This document shows positions 20,653-30,330 of a stretch of 64,000 nt of DNA, one piece after another (positions within the stretch are counted from its first letter, which is position 1; each line of letters opens with the position of its first letter). This stretch comes from Halopseudomonas nanhaiensis (GTDB lineage Bacteria > Pseudomonadota > Gammaproteobacteria > Pseudomonadales > Pseudomonadaceae), in assembly GCF_020025155.1 (NCBI RefSeq), contig NZ_CP073751.1, positions 434,001 through 498,000 on the forward strand, given 5' to 3'. Both the position numbers and the translations under genes were made by a program. The notes below the pieces were generated by a model. It had not been told where the DNA came from, made no database searches, and worked only from the letters and a program-made list of their open reading frames with translations.

Positions 20653-21420
20653 TCAGGGCGGGGAGGTGTCGACCCCGCCAGGCACCGCGTTTTGTCCGTA
20701 GCGCTCAAGTATGGCGGTGTATTCGGCCGTCTGTTTGAAAGCGCGCAAGGCGGGGCCAAATGCTTCGGCCAGCGTGAAAAGCGATTCGGAGCGATGGAAG
20801 GCGAGATACAGCTTGCCGCTGCTAAGGGCTGTGGGGTGATAGCCCAGTTGATCGGCTATGCCCAGGTGCTGGGCGAGATAGAGCCCGACGCGCTGGTCCA
20901 TCGCAACCATGTCGATCCGACCGCGCATCAGTTTGAACAGGTTGGCCTCGAACGTCGGTGCCGGCTCGCGGACGAAATGCGAGGCCTCGGTAAACTCGGC
21001 GCTGCTGTAGGTGTAGCCCGGCGAAACGCCTATGGTCAGGCCGGCAAGATCCGCAAGACTGTCGAATGGATGGGGTCGGTCCCGATGGTAGAACAGGACG
21101 GTCTCGTTCCGGGAGAGGTGCTCGTCGGGGAAGTGCAGCGCCTCGATCCGCTCGGCACTCGGCACGATATCGAGAATGGCATGCGCACCACCCGTCTTGA
21201 CGGTGTGCAGAGCGCGCTTCCAGGGGAGCAAATCCCAGGTCACCTCGTGGCCCAGCTCACGCAAGACGTGTTCGGCGATTTCCAGATCGACACCCAGATA
21301 GCGTCCGTTCTCCTCGAATACGTACGGCGGCCACGGCTCGCTGACCACCCGCAGGGGGTCGGCCGCCGAGCCGGCGCTGAAGATCAGGCAAAGCGTCGCG
21401 AGGCAGACGCGTAGGTTCAT
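20653..21420 (-). CDS. Extracellular solute-binding protein, family 3 type
   Basis: 255-residue periplasmic protein with signal peptide MNLRVCLATLCLIFSAGSAA and the bacterial family 3 solute-binding fold. The fold contains LRVVSEPWPPYVFEENGRYLGVDLEIAEHVL at the N terminus, LLPWKRALHTVKTGGAHAILDI, and GLTIGVSPGYTYSSAEF. No ABC permease or ATPase lies beside it, so it may be an orphan sensor or binding protein, like many in Pseudomonas. The ligand cannot be read from the sequence. It lies 25 bp downstream of metF on the same strand. Confidence 0.8.
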   Translation of the reverse strand: MNLRVCLATLCLIFSAGSAADPLRVVSEPWPPYVFEENGRYLGVDLEIAEHVLRELGHEVTWDLLPWKRALHTVKTGGAHAILDIVPSAERIEALHFPDEHLSRNETVLFYHRDRPHPFDSLADLAGLTIGVSPGYTYSSAEFTEASHFVREPAPTFEANLFKLMRGRIDMVAMDQRVGLYLAQHLGIADQLGYHPTALSSGKLYLAFHRSESLFTLAEAFGPALRAFKQTAEYTAILERYGQNAVPGGVDTSPP

Positions 21421-21445
21421 CGGCGCTCCGGTAAGCGGTAATCGC

Positions 21446-22294
21446 CTAGCCGGTGCGCAGATTCCGCCACACCGCCAGGCTGGGTTCGGCCTGGTTCAGA
21501 GTATAAAAGTGCAGGGCCGGTGCGCCACCTTTAATCAACTGCTGACACATTTCCGTGACCACGTCGGTACCGAAAGCGGCGATGCTGGCGCTGTCATCAC
21601 CGTAGGACTCCAGCTGCTTGCGAATCCAGCGGGGAATCTCGGCGCCGCAGGCGTCCGAAAATCGGGCCAGCTTGCTGTAGTTGGTGATCGGCATGATGCC
21701 CGGAATGATCGGGATCTCCACCCCGGCCTTGCGCACCCGCTCGACGAAGTAGAAATAGCAGTCGGCGTTAAAGAAATATTGGGTAATCGCGCTGTCGGCG
21801 CCCGATCTGGCCTTGCGCACGAAGTGTTCGAGGTCCGCGTCGAAATGGCGCGCCTGTGGATGCGCTTCGGGGTAGGCCGCGACTTCGATGGTGAAATGAT
21901 CCCCGGTTTCCTGGCGGATGAACTCCACCAGTTCGTTGGCGTAACGCAGCTCGCCGGAGGCCTGGCCCATGCCCGAGGGCAGGTCGCCCCGCAGTGCGAC
22001 AATGCGTTTGATGCCGGCTTCACGGTATTCGTTGAGCAGGGTGCGCAAATCGTCCTTGGAGTCGCCTACACAGGAGAGGTGCGGTGCAGTAGGCACCTTC
22101 ACTTCCTGATCCAGCTGAAGCACCGTGTTGCGCGTCCGATCGCGGGTAGAGCCGCCGGCGCCATAGGTGACGGAAAAGAACTCCGGGTTCTCCTGCGCCA
22201 ATACATCCGCCGCCGCCATCAGCTTTTCATGGCCGGCATCGGTCTTGGTCGGAAAGAACTCGAAGCTGACACGGCTGTAGTTCTGAGTGGTCAT
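21446..22294 (-). CDS. metF: 5,10-Methylenetetrahydrofolate reductase
   Basis: FAD-dependent reduction of methylene-THF to methyl-THF, which supplies the methyl group for methionine synthesis. The 282-residue TIM barrel is complete, with the N-terminal VSFEFFPTKTDAG (catalytic Glu near residue 12), FSVTYGAGGSTRDRT, RIVALRGDLPSGMGQ, and IIPGIMPITNYSKL. The start at 22294 (MTTQNYSRVSFEFFP) was preferred to a TTG or ATG farther upstream in the repeat. It lies 104 bp after ahcY; that gap is filled by a heptad repeat. Confidence 0.95.
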   Translation of the reverse strand: MTTQNYSRVSFEFFPTKTDAGHEKLMAAADVLAQENPEFFSVTYGAGGSTRDRTRNTVLQLDQEVKVPTAPHLSCVGDSKDDLRTLLNEYREAGIKRIVALRGDLPSGMGQASGELRYANELVEFIRQETGDHFTIEVAAYPEAHPQARHFDADLEHFVRKARSGADSAITQYFFNADCYFYFVERVRKAGVEIPIIPGIMPITNYSKLARFSDACGAEIPRWIRKQLESYGDDSASIAAFGTDVVTEMCQQLIKGGAPALHFYTLNQAEPSLAVWRNLRTG

Positions 22295-22302
22295 CCTGTT
22301 TC

Positions 22303-22396
22303 TCGCTTGAGCTTCAAGCCGCAAGCTGCAAGCTTCAAGCAGTCGGTGCCCAGGGCACGTCCCGGCTTGCAGCTTGTAGCTCGTCGCTTGCCGCTG
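22303..22396. repeat. Imperfect 7-bp-unit repeat with inverted ends, copy 2
   Basis: AGCTTCAAGCCGCAAGCTGC at 22311-22330 and the units at 22363-22394 (GGCTTGCAGCTTGTAGCTCG...) are built from degenerate AGCTGCA-like units and are partly complementary. The reverse complement of the right half matches the left half of the element at 14318. It fills the ahcY-metF gap. Confidence 0.6.
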
Positions 22397-22398
22397 GG

Positions 22399-23805
22399 TT
22401 AGTACCGGTAGGTTTCCGGCTTGAACGGGCCTTCGACGTCCACGCCGATGTAGTCGGCCTGCGTCTGGGTCAGGCGAGTGATGACGCCGCCAAAACCCTT
22501 GACCATTTCCGCCGCGACTTCTTCGTCGAGCTTCTTCGGAAGTACCATGACGGTGACGTTCCTGGTCTTTTCGGCAACCGGCAGGTCAGCAAACTTACCG
22601 TTGAACAGGTGAATCTGCGCCAGTACCTGGTTGGCAAAGGAGCCGTCCATGATACGGCTGGGGTGGCCGGTGGCGTTGCCCAGGTTCACCAGGCGGCCTT
22701 CGGCGAGCAGGATCAGGTAGTCGTCGTTGGCAGCGTCAACGTTCTTGCCGGTGCGGTGGATCTTGTGAACCTGCGGCTTGACCTCTTCCCAGCCCCAGTT
22801 CTTGCGCATGAAGGCGGTATCGATCTCGTTGTCGAAGTGACCGATGTTGCACACCAGTGCGCGCTTCTTGAGCGCCTTGAGCATGCCGGCGTCACAGACG
22901 TTGGCGTTACCGGTGGTGGTGACCAGCAGGTCGATCTTGCCCAGCAGCGCAGCGTCGACGCATCCATCGGTACCGTCGTTGATGCCGTCCTTGTACGGGG
23001 AGACGACTTCGTAGCCGTCCATGCAGGCCTGCATGGCGCAGATCGGGTCGACTTCGCTGACCTTGACGATCATGCCTTCCTGGCGCAGCGAAGCAGCCGA
23101 GCCCTTGCCCACGTCGCCATAGCCGATGACCAGCGCCTGCTTGCCCGACAACAGGTGGTCGGTCGCGCGCTTGATGGCATCGTTGAGGCTGTGACGGCAG
23201 CCGTACTTGTTGTCGTTCTTGCTCTTGGTCACCGAATCGTTGACGTTGATCGCCGGGATCTTCAGGGTGCCCTTCTTCAGCATGTCCTGCAGACGATGTA
23301 CACCAGTGGTGGTCTCTTCCGTCACGCCATGCACCCGCTCGAGTACCTGCGGATACTTGTCGTGCAACATCTGGGTCAGGTCACCGCCGTCGTCCAGGAT
23401 CATGTTGGCGTCCCACGGCTGGCCGTCCTTGAGGATGGTCTGCTCAAGGCACCACTCGTACTCCTCTTCGGTTTCGCCCTTCCAGGCGAATACGGGAATG
23501 CCGGCGGCTGCGATGGCAGCAGCGGCCTGATCCTGCGTCGAGAAAATGTTGCAGGAGGACCAGCGTACTTCGGCGCCCAGCGCGGTCAGCGTTTCGATCA
23601 GCACGGCGGTCTGGATGGTCATGTGGATGCAGCCAAGGATGTTTGCGCCCTTGAGCGGCTGCTCGCCGGCGTACTTGGTGCGCAGCGCCATCAGAGCCGG
23701 CATCTCGGATTCGGCGATGATGATCTCGCGGCGGCCCCAGTCGGCCAGGGAAATGTCGGCGACCTTGTAGTCATTGAAGTCTTTATCGTTCATCACAGCA
23801 CTCAT
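22399..23805 (-). CDS. ahcY: S-adenosylhomocysteinase
   Basis: NAD-dependent hydrolysis of S-adenosylhomocysteine (SAH) to adenosine and homocysteine, closing the methylation cycle. The 468-residue protein is full length, including the insertion common to Pseudomonas and eukaryotic-like enzymes. It shows [33 protein letters not shown], the NAD-binding [15 protein letters not shown], the [11 protein letters not shown] motif, and the C-terminal KPETYRY with the conserved Lys/Tyr. A GGAG site precedes the first ATG; a second ATG four codons on is possible. Its 5' leader holds an SAH riboswitch. Confidence 0.97.
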   Translation of the reverse strand: MSAVMNDKDFNDYKVADISLADWGRREIIIAESEMPALMALRTKYAGEQPLKGANILGCIHMTIQTAVLIETLTALGAEVRWSSCNIFSTQDQAAAAIAAAGIPVFAWKGETEEEYEWCLEQTILKDGQPWDANMILDDGGDLTQMLHDKYPQVLERVHGVTEETTTGVHRLQDMLKKGTLKIPAINVNDSVTKSKNDNKYGCRHSLNDAIKRATDHLLSGKQALVIGYGDVGKGSAASLRQEGMIVKVSEVDPICAMQACMDGYEVVSPYKDGINDGTDGCVDAALLGKIDLLVTTTGNANVCDAGMLKALKKRALVCNIGHFDNEIDTAFMRKNWGWEEVKPQVHKIHRTGKNVDAANDDYLILLAEGRLVNLGNATGHPSRIMDGSFANQVLAQIHLFNGKFADLPVAEKTRNVTVMVLPKKLDEEVAAEMVKGFGGVITRLTQTQADYIGVDVEGPFKPETYRY

Positions 23806-23833
23806 GCGTGTTCTCCATTCGTAGTCAGCGAAT

Positions 23834-24041
23834 GGGCGCGGTTATTTCAGGTTCAGTCCGGCCGAGCCTGACAAAAATCGATGGTCCGTGCCGGGGGGGG
23901 AGGCCGAGCGACAATACCGAACACGCCGTAAACCCATCCTTGGGGGCTCGACGGTGGCATCCGTGCCACCGACGGTTCGACATTGTCGCTCGGCCTCACC
24001 CCTACCAGCCGTCCTCAATCTTCGCTGCAGCGCCCCTCGGT
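23834..24041 (-). promoter_or_regulatory. SAH riboswitch upstream of ahcY, with expanded P2
   Basis: Read on the minus strand, CCGAGGGGCGCTGCAG (complement of 24025-24040) matches the 5' consensus of the SAH element. CAGGCTCGG (complement of 23862-23870) matches its 3' half. P1 is CCGAG/CTCGG. The pseudoknot strand GGGCGC (24030-24035) pairs with GCGCCC (23834-23839), a compensatory variant of the usual GAGCGC/GCGCUC. P2 begins AAGATTGA (24016-24023 complement) and closes with TCGATTTT (near 23873-23880). In its loop lies the structured repeat at 23901-23996. SAH riboswitches activate ahcY when SAH rises. The match is by eye, not a covariance search. Confidence 0.75.
23901..23996 (+). repeat. 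Structured palindromic repeat, copy 3 (inside the riboswitch)
   Basis: Perfect 15-bp arms AGGCCGAGCGACAAT (23901-23915) and its reverse complement (23982-23996), extended by a G/C run, enclose the family core. The core is ACACGCCGTAAA, hairpin CCCA/TGGG with loop TCCT, GGCTCGA, hairpin GGTGGCA/TGCCACC with loop TCCG, and GACGGT. The core matches 15816-15914 and 15971-16070; the arms do not. It sits within the P2 loop of the SAH riboswitch, so it would be transcribed (antisense orientation) in the ahcY leader. Together with the riboswitch it fills the 328-bp gap. Confidence 0.8.
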
Positions 24042-24133
24042 CGGGGTCGTTTATGGCGAACGCTCGGTGCGTCCGCTGCTCTGTCGCATCAGGCGCGCTA
24101 TTATGGCGCCCGGTATTTCCATGGAATGAAACG

Positions 24134-24595
24134 ATGTCTCACGTCCCACTCTTCTCACTCCTCATGCCGGTTCTGCTGGCGGGCCTGCTGGCTGGCTGCA
24201 GTCGCGAAGCTGATCCGGACTCGCCCGAAGGCAAGCGTCAGGCTGCTTTCAAGCAACTTCTGTCACACAGCGAACCCATGGCCGGCATGCTCAACGGGCG
24301 TATTGCCTTCGACCCGGAGGCCTTTGCAGTTCATGCCCTGGCGCTTGATGAAAAGGCCGAAGCGCCGTGGCATTTCTTCCCAGATCCCGCCAATTCGGAT
24401 CAGCCCACCGCAGTACGCGAATCGGTCTGGTCCGATGCTGACGGCTTCGCCGAGCGCATCGAGCAATTCCAGACTGCTACCGCCCGGCTGGCCGAAGCCG
24501 CTCGCGAGGGTGTCGACTCGCCCGAAGATGTCCGCGAACCGCTTCAGGCGGTACAGCAGGCCTGCAAGGCCTGCCACGACGGGTACCGCCGGTAA
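24134..24595 (+). CDS. Cytochrome c-prime-like lipoprotein
   Basis: 153-residue heme protein with a lipoprotein signal (LLAGLLAGC, lipidated Cys at 22). A four-helix cytochrome c-prime-type region follows, ending with a single heme site CKACHDGYRR at the extreme C terminus, as in cytochrome c-prime and c-556. It would be anchored in the periplasm, possibly binding small gases or carrying electrons. It is divergent from ahcY. A hairpin formed by its end and following bases (about 24594-24611, AACGCGCC/GGCGCGTT) may be a terminator. Confidence 0.85.
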   Translation: MSHVPLFSLLMPVLLAGLLAGCSREADPDSPEGKRQAAFKQLLSHSEPMAGMLNGRIAFDPEAFAVHALALDEKAEAPWHFFPDPANSDQPTAVRESVWSDADGFAERIEQFQTATARLAEAAREGVDSPEDVREPLQAVQQACKACHDGYRR

Positions 24596-24664
24596 CGCGC
24601 CTTTGGCGCGTTGGGCTGTAGGCTCAAGGGCTGGAAGCCAAAACTCCGAGTGGATTAGACTCTT

Positions 24665-24694
24665 TCAGCTTTCAGCTTTCAGCTTGTCGCTGCC
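24665..24694. repeat. Short 7-bp tandem repeat, copy 3
   Basis: Tandem TTTCAGC units followed by TTGTCGCTGCC lie just after the metK stop. They resemble the right ends of the repeats at 14318 and 22303. No inverted partner was seen. Confidence 0.45.
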
Positions 24695-24695
24695 C

Positions 24696-25880
24696 TCAAA
24701 GCGCTGCCCGCAGCGCGTCGACCTTGTCGGTCCTCTCCCACGGGAAAGCGGTGAAGGTTTCACCCTTGACCGTCATCTCGAACGGATTACGACCAAAGTG
24801 GCCGTATGCTGCGGTGGCGCGGTACATCGGGTGCAACAGGTCGAGCATGCGCGTGATCGCATACGGGCGCAGGTCGAAGTGCTCGCGGACCAGCTTGATG
24901 ATCGTGTCGTCTGCAAGCTTGCCGGTGCCGAAGGTGTTGATTGATACCGAGGTCGGCTGCGCCACGCCGATGGCGTAGGAGACCTGGATTTCGCACTTGT
25001 CGGCCAGGCCGGCGGCGACGATGTTCTTCGCCACATAGCGGCCGGCATACGCCGCGCTGCGGTCGACCTTCGACGGGTCCTTGCCGGAGAAGGCGCCACC
25101 GCCGTGACGGGCCATGCCGCCATAGGTATCGACGATGATCTTGCGACCGGTCAGGCCGCAGTCGCCCACCGGTCCACCGATGACAAACTTGCCGGTCGGA
25201 TTGATGTGGTACTGCGTATCGGCCGTCAACAGCTCGGCTGGAATGACGTGCTTGACGATCAGCTCCATCACCGCTTCGCGCAGATCAGCCTGGCTGACCT
25301 CCGGATTGTGCTGGGTCGACAGCACGATGGCGTCGATGCCCACCACCTTGCCGTTTTCGTAGCGGCAGGTGACCTGGGATTTGGCATCGGGGCGCAGCCA
25401 CGGCAGCAGACCGTGCTTGCGCGCTTCGGCCTGGCGCTCGACCAGCCGGTGGGCGAAGGTGATTGGTGCAGGCATCAGTACGTCGGTTTCGTTGCTGGCG
25501 TAGCCGAACATCAGACCCTGGTCGCCCGCGCCCTGGTCTTCCGGCTTCTGCCGGTCGACGCCCTGGGCGATATCCGGCGACTGTTTGCCGATGATGTTGA
25601 TCACCCCGCAGGTGTCGGCGTCGTAACCGACTTCCGAAGAGGTGTAGCCGATGTCCTTGATCACGCTGCGGACCAGGTCCTCGAGATCCACCCAGGCACT
25701 GGTGGTGATCTCGCCACCGACGATGGCGACACCGGTCTTCACCATGGTCTCGCAGGCCACGCGGGCGAACTTGTCCTCGGCGAGGATGGCATCGAGCACC
25801 GCATCGGAAATCTGGTCGGCCAGCTTGTCCGGATGGCCTTCGGAGACCGATTCGGAGGTGAAGATCGAATAATCGCTCAT
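24696..25880 (-). CDS. metK: S-adenosylmethionine synthetase
   Basis: Makes S-adenosylmethionine from methionine and ATP. The 394-residue protein is full length with [19 protein letters not shown] near residue 12, [12 protein letters not shown] near 120, and [19 protein letters not shown] near 265, which includes the P-loop-like metal/phosphate sites. The start [12 protein letters not shown] at 25880 has GAGGGA nearby. Only 14 bp separate it from the upstream SahR-like gene, so it is likely the second gene of an autoregulated operon. Confidence 0.97.
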   Translation of the reverse strand: MSDYSIFTSESVSEGHPDKLADQISDAVLDAILAEDKFARVACETMVKTGVAIVGGEITTSAWVDLEDLVRSVIKDIGYTSSEVGYDADTCGVINIIGKQSPDIAQGVDRQKPEDQGAGDQGLMFGYASNETDVLMPAPITFAHRLVERQAEARKHGLLPWLRPDAKSQVTCRYENGKVVGIDAIVLSTQHNPEVSQADLREAVMELIVKHVIPAELLTADTQYHINPTGKFVIGGPVGDCGLTGRKIIVDTYGGMARHGGGAFSGKDPSKVDRSAAYAGRYVAKNIVAAGLADKCEIQVSYAIGVAQPTSVSINTFGTGKLADDTIIKLVREHFDLRPYAITRMLDLLHPMYRATAAYGHFGRNPFEMTVKGETFTAFPWERTDKVDALRAAL

Positions 25881-25894
25881 GTGTTCGTCCCTCT

Positions 25895-26881
25895 TCAGTG
25901 TTCGGGTTTGGTGAACTGCTGCAACTGGATCTGAAACCCGTTGCGCAATCCGATATAAACGCTTTGGCCATTCAACAAGCCGGCATCGGCCGCCCAGTGC
26001 GCCAGATCTTCCTGGTCGAAGCCAAGCCAGAGGTCGCCGCAGCTGTCGCGCACCCATACCTGGTCATGGCTGCACAGTTCAGTGAGCACCAGGCTGGCGC
26101 CAGGCTTGAGCAGTGCGGCAAAGCGTTTGAGCGCTTCAGCCGGCGCCGGCATGTGATGCAGCACCATGTTGCACACCAGGCAGTCCGCCAACGGCACTTG
26201 CAGCGGAGCCAGGGCATCGGCCAGCAGGCATTCGACAGTGTTCAGTCCTGCTTGCGCGCAGTGCTGCCGCGCGCGGTCGAGCATCGCCTCGGAGTTGTCC
26301 AGCGCCAGCACCTGGTCGAACCGCGCTGCCAGGTCCGGCAGAAAACCACCTTCGCCCGGGCCGACTTCGATCACTCGTTCGCGGCGAGGCAGGTCCAGTT
26401 CATCGATCAGCGCCAGCAGCGGCTCGCGATAGAGCCCGAAATGCGCAATCAGATCCTGCTGCGCCGGGCTGCCGGCAGCGAAGCGTGCAAAGAACTCACG
26501 GGACACATCGGCCCGCTGCGCGTGAATCTGCTGGATGCCCGCGCGCAGCGCGTCAGCCAGCGGCGCGGTGTCGAGCGTCTCGAGCAGCTGACGGTGCAAG
26601 GGCTGGAGTAATCCGTCGCCCGCCGGCAGGCTGCGCCGATAGAAGATCGAGTTGCCCTCGCGGCGGGTAGTTACCAGTCCTGCGTTGGCCAGCACCTTGA
26701 GGTGATGGCTGATGCCCGACTGACGCATCCGGAATATCTGCGCCAGCTCCAGAACGCCGAACGAGTCATTGCGCAGCGCACGCAATACATCCAGGCGCAG
26801 CGAGTCGCCGGCGGCCTTGAAAAAGCTGGCCAGCGCGTCGGACTGGTGGCTGTGCTCGAGTGCGAGGGCTAGGTGTGTCAT
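25895..26881 (-). CDS. sahR: ArsR-type regulator fused to SAM-methyltransferase fold (SahR-like)
   Basis: 328-residue two-domain protein. An N-terminal ArsR winged helix lies at about 10-95 ([21 protein letters not shown]...[28 protein letters not shown]). A C-terminal Rossmann methyltransferase-like domain lies at about 165-310 ([43 protein letters not shown]). The SAM-binding glycine motif E-V-G-P-G-E-G-G is intact. ArsR proteins of this type (SahR) repress methionine/SAM-cycle genes and respond to SAH. It lies directly upstream of metK. A perfect 24-bp inverted repeat lies 40 bp before its start. Function is inferred from context and operator. Confidence 0.8.
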   Translation of the reverse strand: MTHLALALEHSHQSDALASFFKAAGDSLRLDVLRALRNDSFGVLELAQIFRMRQSGISHHLKVLANAGLVTTRREGNSIFYRRSLPAGDGLLQPLHRQLLETLDTAPLADALRAGIQQIHAQRADVSREFFARFAAGSPAQQDLIAHFGLYREPLLALIDELDLPRRERVIEVGPGEGGFLPDLAARFDQVLALDNSEAMLDRARQHCAQAGLNTVECLLADALAPLQVPLADCLVCNMVLHHMPAPAEALKRFAALLKPGASLVLTELCSHDQVWVRDSCGDLWLGFDQEDLAHWAADAGLLNGQSVYIGLRNGFQIQLQQFTKPEH

Positions 26882-26920
26882 GCGGGCGAGTGTAGTGAGG
26901 GATCCCGGGCTGCGCAAGGC

Positions 26921-26944
26921 CTATATCAAAAAACTTTGATATAG
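26921..26944. promoter_or_regulatory. Probable SahR operator (perfect inverted repeat)
   Basis: CTATATCAAA, a 4-base spacer (AAAC), and TTTGATATAG form a perfect 10-bp inverted repeat, 40 bp before the regulator start and 144 bp before tktA. ArsR-family SahR sites contain TATCA...TGATA-like halves. No matching full site was seen upstream of ahcY or metF. Confidence 0.75.
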
Positions 26945-27087
26945 GTTGCGCTTCAGTAATGGCCCGATGATTCCTACCCCGTGTTTCGATTGCCCGCTGG
27001 CGCGGTTTGCGCGAAAATGCCGCCCTCTTATCTATGGCCGCCGGTTTTTGTCGGCCGCCCCATGCCTTGCCGTCTCAGGAGTACCTC

Positions 27088-29085
27088 ATGCCCAGCCGTC
27101 GTGACCGAGCCAATGCCATTCGTGCCCTCAGCATGGATGCCGTGCAGAAAGCCAATAGCGGCCATCCCGGTGCGCCAATGGGCATGGCGGACATCGCCGA
27201 AGTACTCTGGCGTGATTACCTCAAGCACAACCCGGCCAATCCGAACTGGGCGGACCGCGATCGCTTCGTGTTGTCCAACGGGCACGGCTCGATGCTCATC
27301 TATTCGCTGCTGCATCTGACCGGCTATGACCTCTCTGTCGACGATCTCAAGGATTTCCGCCAGCTGCACAGCAAGACGCCTGGTCACCCGGAGTTCGGCT
27401 ATGCGCCGGGCGTCGAGACGACGACCGGTCCGCTGGGCCAGGGCCTGGCGAATGCGGTGGGCTTTGCCCTGGCCGAGAAGATCATGGCTGCGCAGTTCAA
27501 TCGTCCCGGACATGACGTGGTCGATCATCACACCTACGTGTTCATGGGCGACGGCTGTCTGATGGAAGGCATCTCCCACGAAGTGTGCTCGCTGGCCGGC
27601 ACGCTGGGCCTGAGCAAGCTGATCGGTTTTTACGATGACAACGGTATCTCCATCGATGGCGAAGTGCATGGCTGGTTTACTGATGACACGCCCAAGCGTT
27701 TCGAGTCGTATGGCTGGCAGGTGATCCGCAACGTCAACGGGCACGACGCCGACGAGATCAAGATGGCGCTGGAAACCGCGCGCAGGAGCAGTCAGCCGAC
27801 GTTGATCTGCTGCAAGACCATCATCGGCTTCGGCTCGCCAAACAAGCAGGGCAAGGAAGAGTCCCACGGCGCCGCCCTGGGCGATGCAGAAGTGGCAGCT
27901 ACCCGTGAGGCACTGGGCTGGAAGCACGGACCGTTCGAGATCCCGGCGGACATTTATGCCGAGTGGAATGCCCGGGACGCCGGCGCCCGTGCCGAGTCCG
28001 AATGGGACCAGCGTTTCGCCGCCTACAAGGCCGAGTATCCCGAGCTGGCTACCGAGTTTCTGCGGCGTATGGCCGGGGAACTGCCGCTGGATTTCTCCGA
28101 AAAGGCATCAGCCTTTATTCGCGACGTGGCTACCAAGGGCGAGAACATCGCCAGCCGCAAGGCCAGTCAGAACTGCCTGAACGCCTTCGGCCCGCTGTTG
28201 CCCGAGCTGCTGGGCGGCTCGGCGGACCTGGCCGGTTCCAACCTGACCCTGTGGAAGGGCTGTAAACCGGTGGTTCAGGAAGATGCCTCGGGCAACTACA
28301 TTTACTACGGTGTCCGCGAGTTCGGCATGAGCGCGATCATGAATGGCCTGGCCCTGCACGGCGGTCTGATCCCCTACGGCGCCACGTTCCTGATGTTCAT
28401 GGAATACGCGCGCAATGCGGTGCGCATGTCCGCGCTGATGAAGCAGCGCGTGCTGTACGTGTTCACCCATGACTCGATCGGTCTTGGTGAAGACGGCCCG
28501 ACTCACCAGCCGGTCGAACAACTGACCAGCCTTCGCACCACGCCGAATCTGGATACCTGGCGCCCGGCGGATACCGTCGAGTCGGCGGTGGCCTGGAAGT
28601 ACGCGGTCGAGCGCAAGGACGGCCCCAGCGCGTTGATCTTTTCGCGGCAGAACCTGCCCTATCACATTCGCGACAACGAGACCGAGACGGCGATCGCCCG
28701 AGGTGGCTACATCCTCAAGAACTGCGAAGGCGAGCCGGAGCTGATCCTGATCGCCACAGGCTCGGAAGTCGGACTGGCCATGCAGGCCCAGGCCAGACTC
28801 GCCGAGCAGGGCCGCCAGGTGCGCGTGGTCTCCATGCCCTGTACCAGCGTGTTCGAGCAGCAGGACGCAGCCTATCGGCAGAAAGTGCTGCCGGTGGAAG
28901 TCGGCGCGCGCATTGCAATCGAAGCGGCGCACCCTGACTACTGGTACAAGTATGTGGGGCTCGATGGCCGGGTAATCGGCGTCAACACCTTCGGTGAATC
29001 GGCACCGGCTGGCGTACTGTTCGAGGAGTTCGGCTTCACGGTCGACAACATTCTCGCAGTCGCAGAAGAGCTGCTCGAAGACTAA
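27088..29085 (+). CDS. tktA: Transketolase
   Basis: Thiamine-diphosphate enzyme of the pentose phosphate pathway. The 665-residue protein is full length. It shows [18 protein letters not shown] near residue 25, the thiamine diphosphate motif [18 protein letters not shown] near 155, and the pyrimidine domain with [20 protein letters not shown] near 470. The C-terminal domain contains CTSVFEQQD. The ATG at 27088 follows CAGGAG; the earlier in-frame ATG at 27007 adds non-family residues. It is divergent from sahR and upstream of epd, as in P. aeruginosa. Confidence 0.96.
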   Translation: MPSRRDRANAIRALSMDAVQKANSGHPGAPMGMADIAEVLWRDYLKHNPANPNWADRDRFVLSNGHGSMLIYSLLHLTGYDLSVDDLKDFRQLHSKTPGHPEFGYAPGVETTTGPLGQGLANAVGFALAEKIMAAQFNRPGHDVVDHHTYVFMGDGCLMEGISHEVCSLAGTLGLSKLIGFYDDNGISIDGEVHGWFTDDTPKRFESYGWQVIRNVNGHDADEIKMALETARRSSQPTLICCKTIIGFGSPNKQGKEESHGAALGDAEVAATREALGWKHGPFEIPADIYAEWNARDAGARAESEWDQRFAAYKAEYPELATEFLRRMAGELPLDFSEKASAFIRDVATKGENIASRKASQNCLNAFGPLLPELLGGSADLAGSNLTLWKGCKPVVQEDASGNYIYYGVREFGMSAIMNGLALHGGLIPYGATFLMFMEYARNAVRMSALMKQRVLYVFTHDSIGLGEDGPTHQPVEQLTSLRTTPNLDTWRPADTVESAVAWKYAVERKDGPSALIFSRQNLPYHIRDNETETAIARGGYILKNCEGEPELILIATGSEVGLAMQAQARLAEQGRQVRVVSMPCTSVFEQQDAAYRQKVLPVEVGARIAIEAAHPDYWYKYVGLDGRVIGVNTFGESAPAGVLFEEFGFTVDNILAVAEELLED

Positions 29086-29100
29086 TCTGCTGTCGGCGAC

Positions 29101-29141
29101 GGGTCGGGCCAGACGTGATCTTGACGCGCCTGGCCCGACCC
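29101..29141 (+). terminator. Long hairpin after tktA
   Basis: GGGTCGGGCCAG (29101-29112) pairs perfectly with CTGGCCCGACCC (29130-29141) around a 17-base loop, 15 bp after the tktA stop. No T-run follows, so it may be a stability hairpin, not a terminator. Confidence 0.5.
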
Positions 29142-29167
29142 CGGTCGATGGCCAACCACGGTAGCCC

Positions 29168-30211
29168 ATGCCCACATCCCGGTCGTCCTTCCGCATTGCA
29201 TTGAACGGCTACGGCCGCATCGGTCGCTGCATCCTGCGCGCCTGGCATGAACGCGGCGATCAGGGTATCGATATCGTCGCGCTCAACGACATCGCCGATC
29301 CGGCCAGTATCGAATACCTCACTCGTTTCGACTCCACCCATGGACGCTTTCCGGGCGAGGTGCGCCTGGAAGACGGCAAGCTGCAGATCGATGCGCGTCG
29401 AATCAGTGTGCTGCGCCAGGCCGAACCGGAAGCGGTCGACTGGGCAGGCATGGGTGTGGACCTGGTGCTCGAATGCTCCGGACGCTACACCACGCGCGAG
29501 CAGGGTCAGCGCTTTGTCGATGCGGGCGTACCGCGGGTGCTGTTTTCCCAGCCGATGGCCAGCGAGGCAGCAATCGATGCGACGCTGGTATACGGCGTCA
29601 ACCATACACAGCTCTCGCCAGCGGCCCGTCTGGTGTCCAACGCCTCCTGCACGACCAATTGCAGCGTGCCGTTGCTCAAGCTGCTCGATGGGGCGTTGGG
29701 TCTGGAATTCGTGTCCATCACCACCATTCATTCGGCGATGAACGACCAGCCGGTCATCGACGCGTATCACGATAGCGATCTGCGGCGCACGCGATCGGCC
29801 TTTCAGTCGATCATTCCTGTGTCGACCGGTCTGGCCCGTGGCATCGAGCGTCTGTTGCCCGAGCTTGCCGGTCGCATACAGGCCAAGGCGGTACGGGTGC
29901 CGACGGTCAACGTATCGGCCCTGGACATGACGCTGCTGGTATCCCGCGACACCAGTGCGCAGGAGATCAACCGCTTGCTGGCCGAGGCCGCAGCTGGTCC
30001 GCTCAAGGGCCTGGTCGCCTACAGCGAACTTCCCCACGCCAGCTGTGATTTCAACCACGATCCGCACTCGGCGATCGTCGATGGCAGCCAGACGCTGGTG
30101 TCCGGCCCGCGACTGGTCAACCTGCTGGTCTGGTTCGACAACGAGTGGGGTTTTGCCAATCGCATGCTTGATGTGGCGGGCTATTGGCTGGGGCTGAGAG
30201 AGGGAACTTGA
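29168..30211 (+). CDS. epd: Erythrose-4-phosphate dehydrogenase (GAPDH family)
   Basis: NAD-dependent oxidation of erythrose-4-phosphate toward pyridoxal phosphate synthesis. The 347-residue GAPDH-fold protein has IALNGYGRIGRCILRAW at the N terminus, the active-site SNASCTTNCSVPLLK near residue 155, TTIHSAMNDQP near 180, and WFDNEWGFANRMLDVAGYW at the end. Position between tktA and pgk and overall sequence favour Epd over GapA, but true GAPDH activity cannot be excluded from sequence alone. The ATG follows a few bases after the tktA hairpin. Confidence 0.85.
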   Translation: MPTSRSSFRIALNGYGRIGRCILRAWHERGDQGIDIVALNDIADPASIEYLTRFDSTHGRFPGEVRLEDGKLQIDARRISVLRQAEPEAVDWAGMGVDLVLECSGRYTTREQGQRFVDAGVPRVLFSQPMASEAAIDATLVYGVNHTQLSPAARLVSNASCTTNCSVPLLKLLDGALGLEFVSITTIHSAMNDQPVIDAYHDSDLRRTRSAFQSIIPVSTGLARGIERLLPELAGRIQAKAVRVPTVNVSALDMTLLVSRDTSAQEINRLLAEAAAGPLKGLVAYSELPHASCDFNHDPHSAIVDGSQTLVSGPRLVNLLVWFDNEWGFANRMLDVAGYWLGLREGT

Positions 30212-30330
30212 GACGGCTTCCGGGGTCCGGATAGATCGGTCCCCGATTAAAAGCCAATCGATATCAAAGTGCCCGTCGTGACGCCCATCCCAGGGATGCA
30301 GACACACCGATTTATCTACAAGGAGCCAAT

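Noticed and set aside
22609..23871. Open frame of about 420 codons on the plus strand
   Set aside because: Antisense to ahcY, which has complete S-adenosylhomocysteinase motifs; no ribosome binding site or domain.
30212..30330. Possible SahR half-site (CGATATCAAAG) in the gap before pgk
   Set aside because: Only one half of the repeat is present, so it is probably chance.
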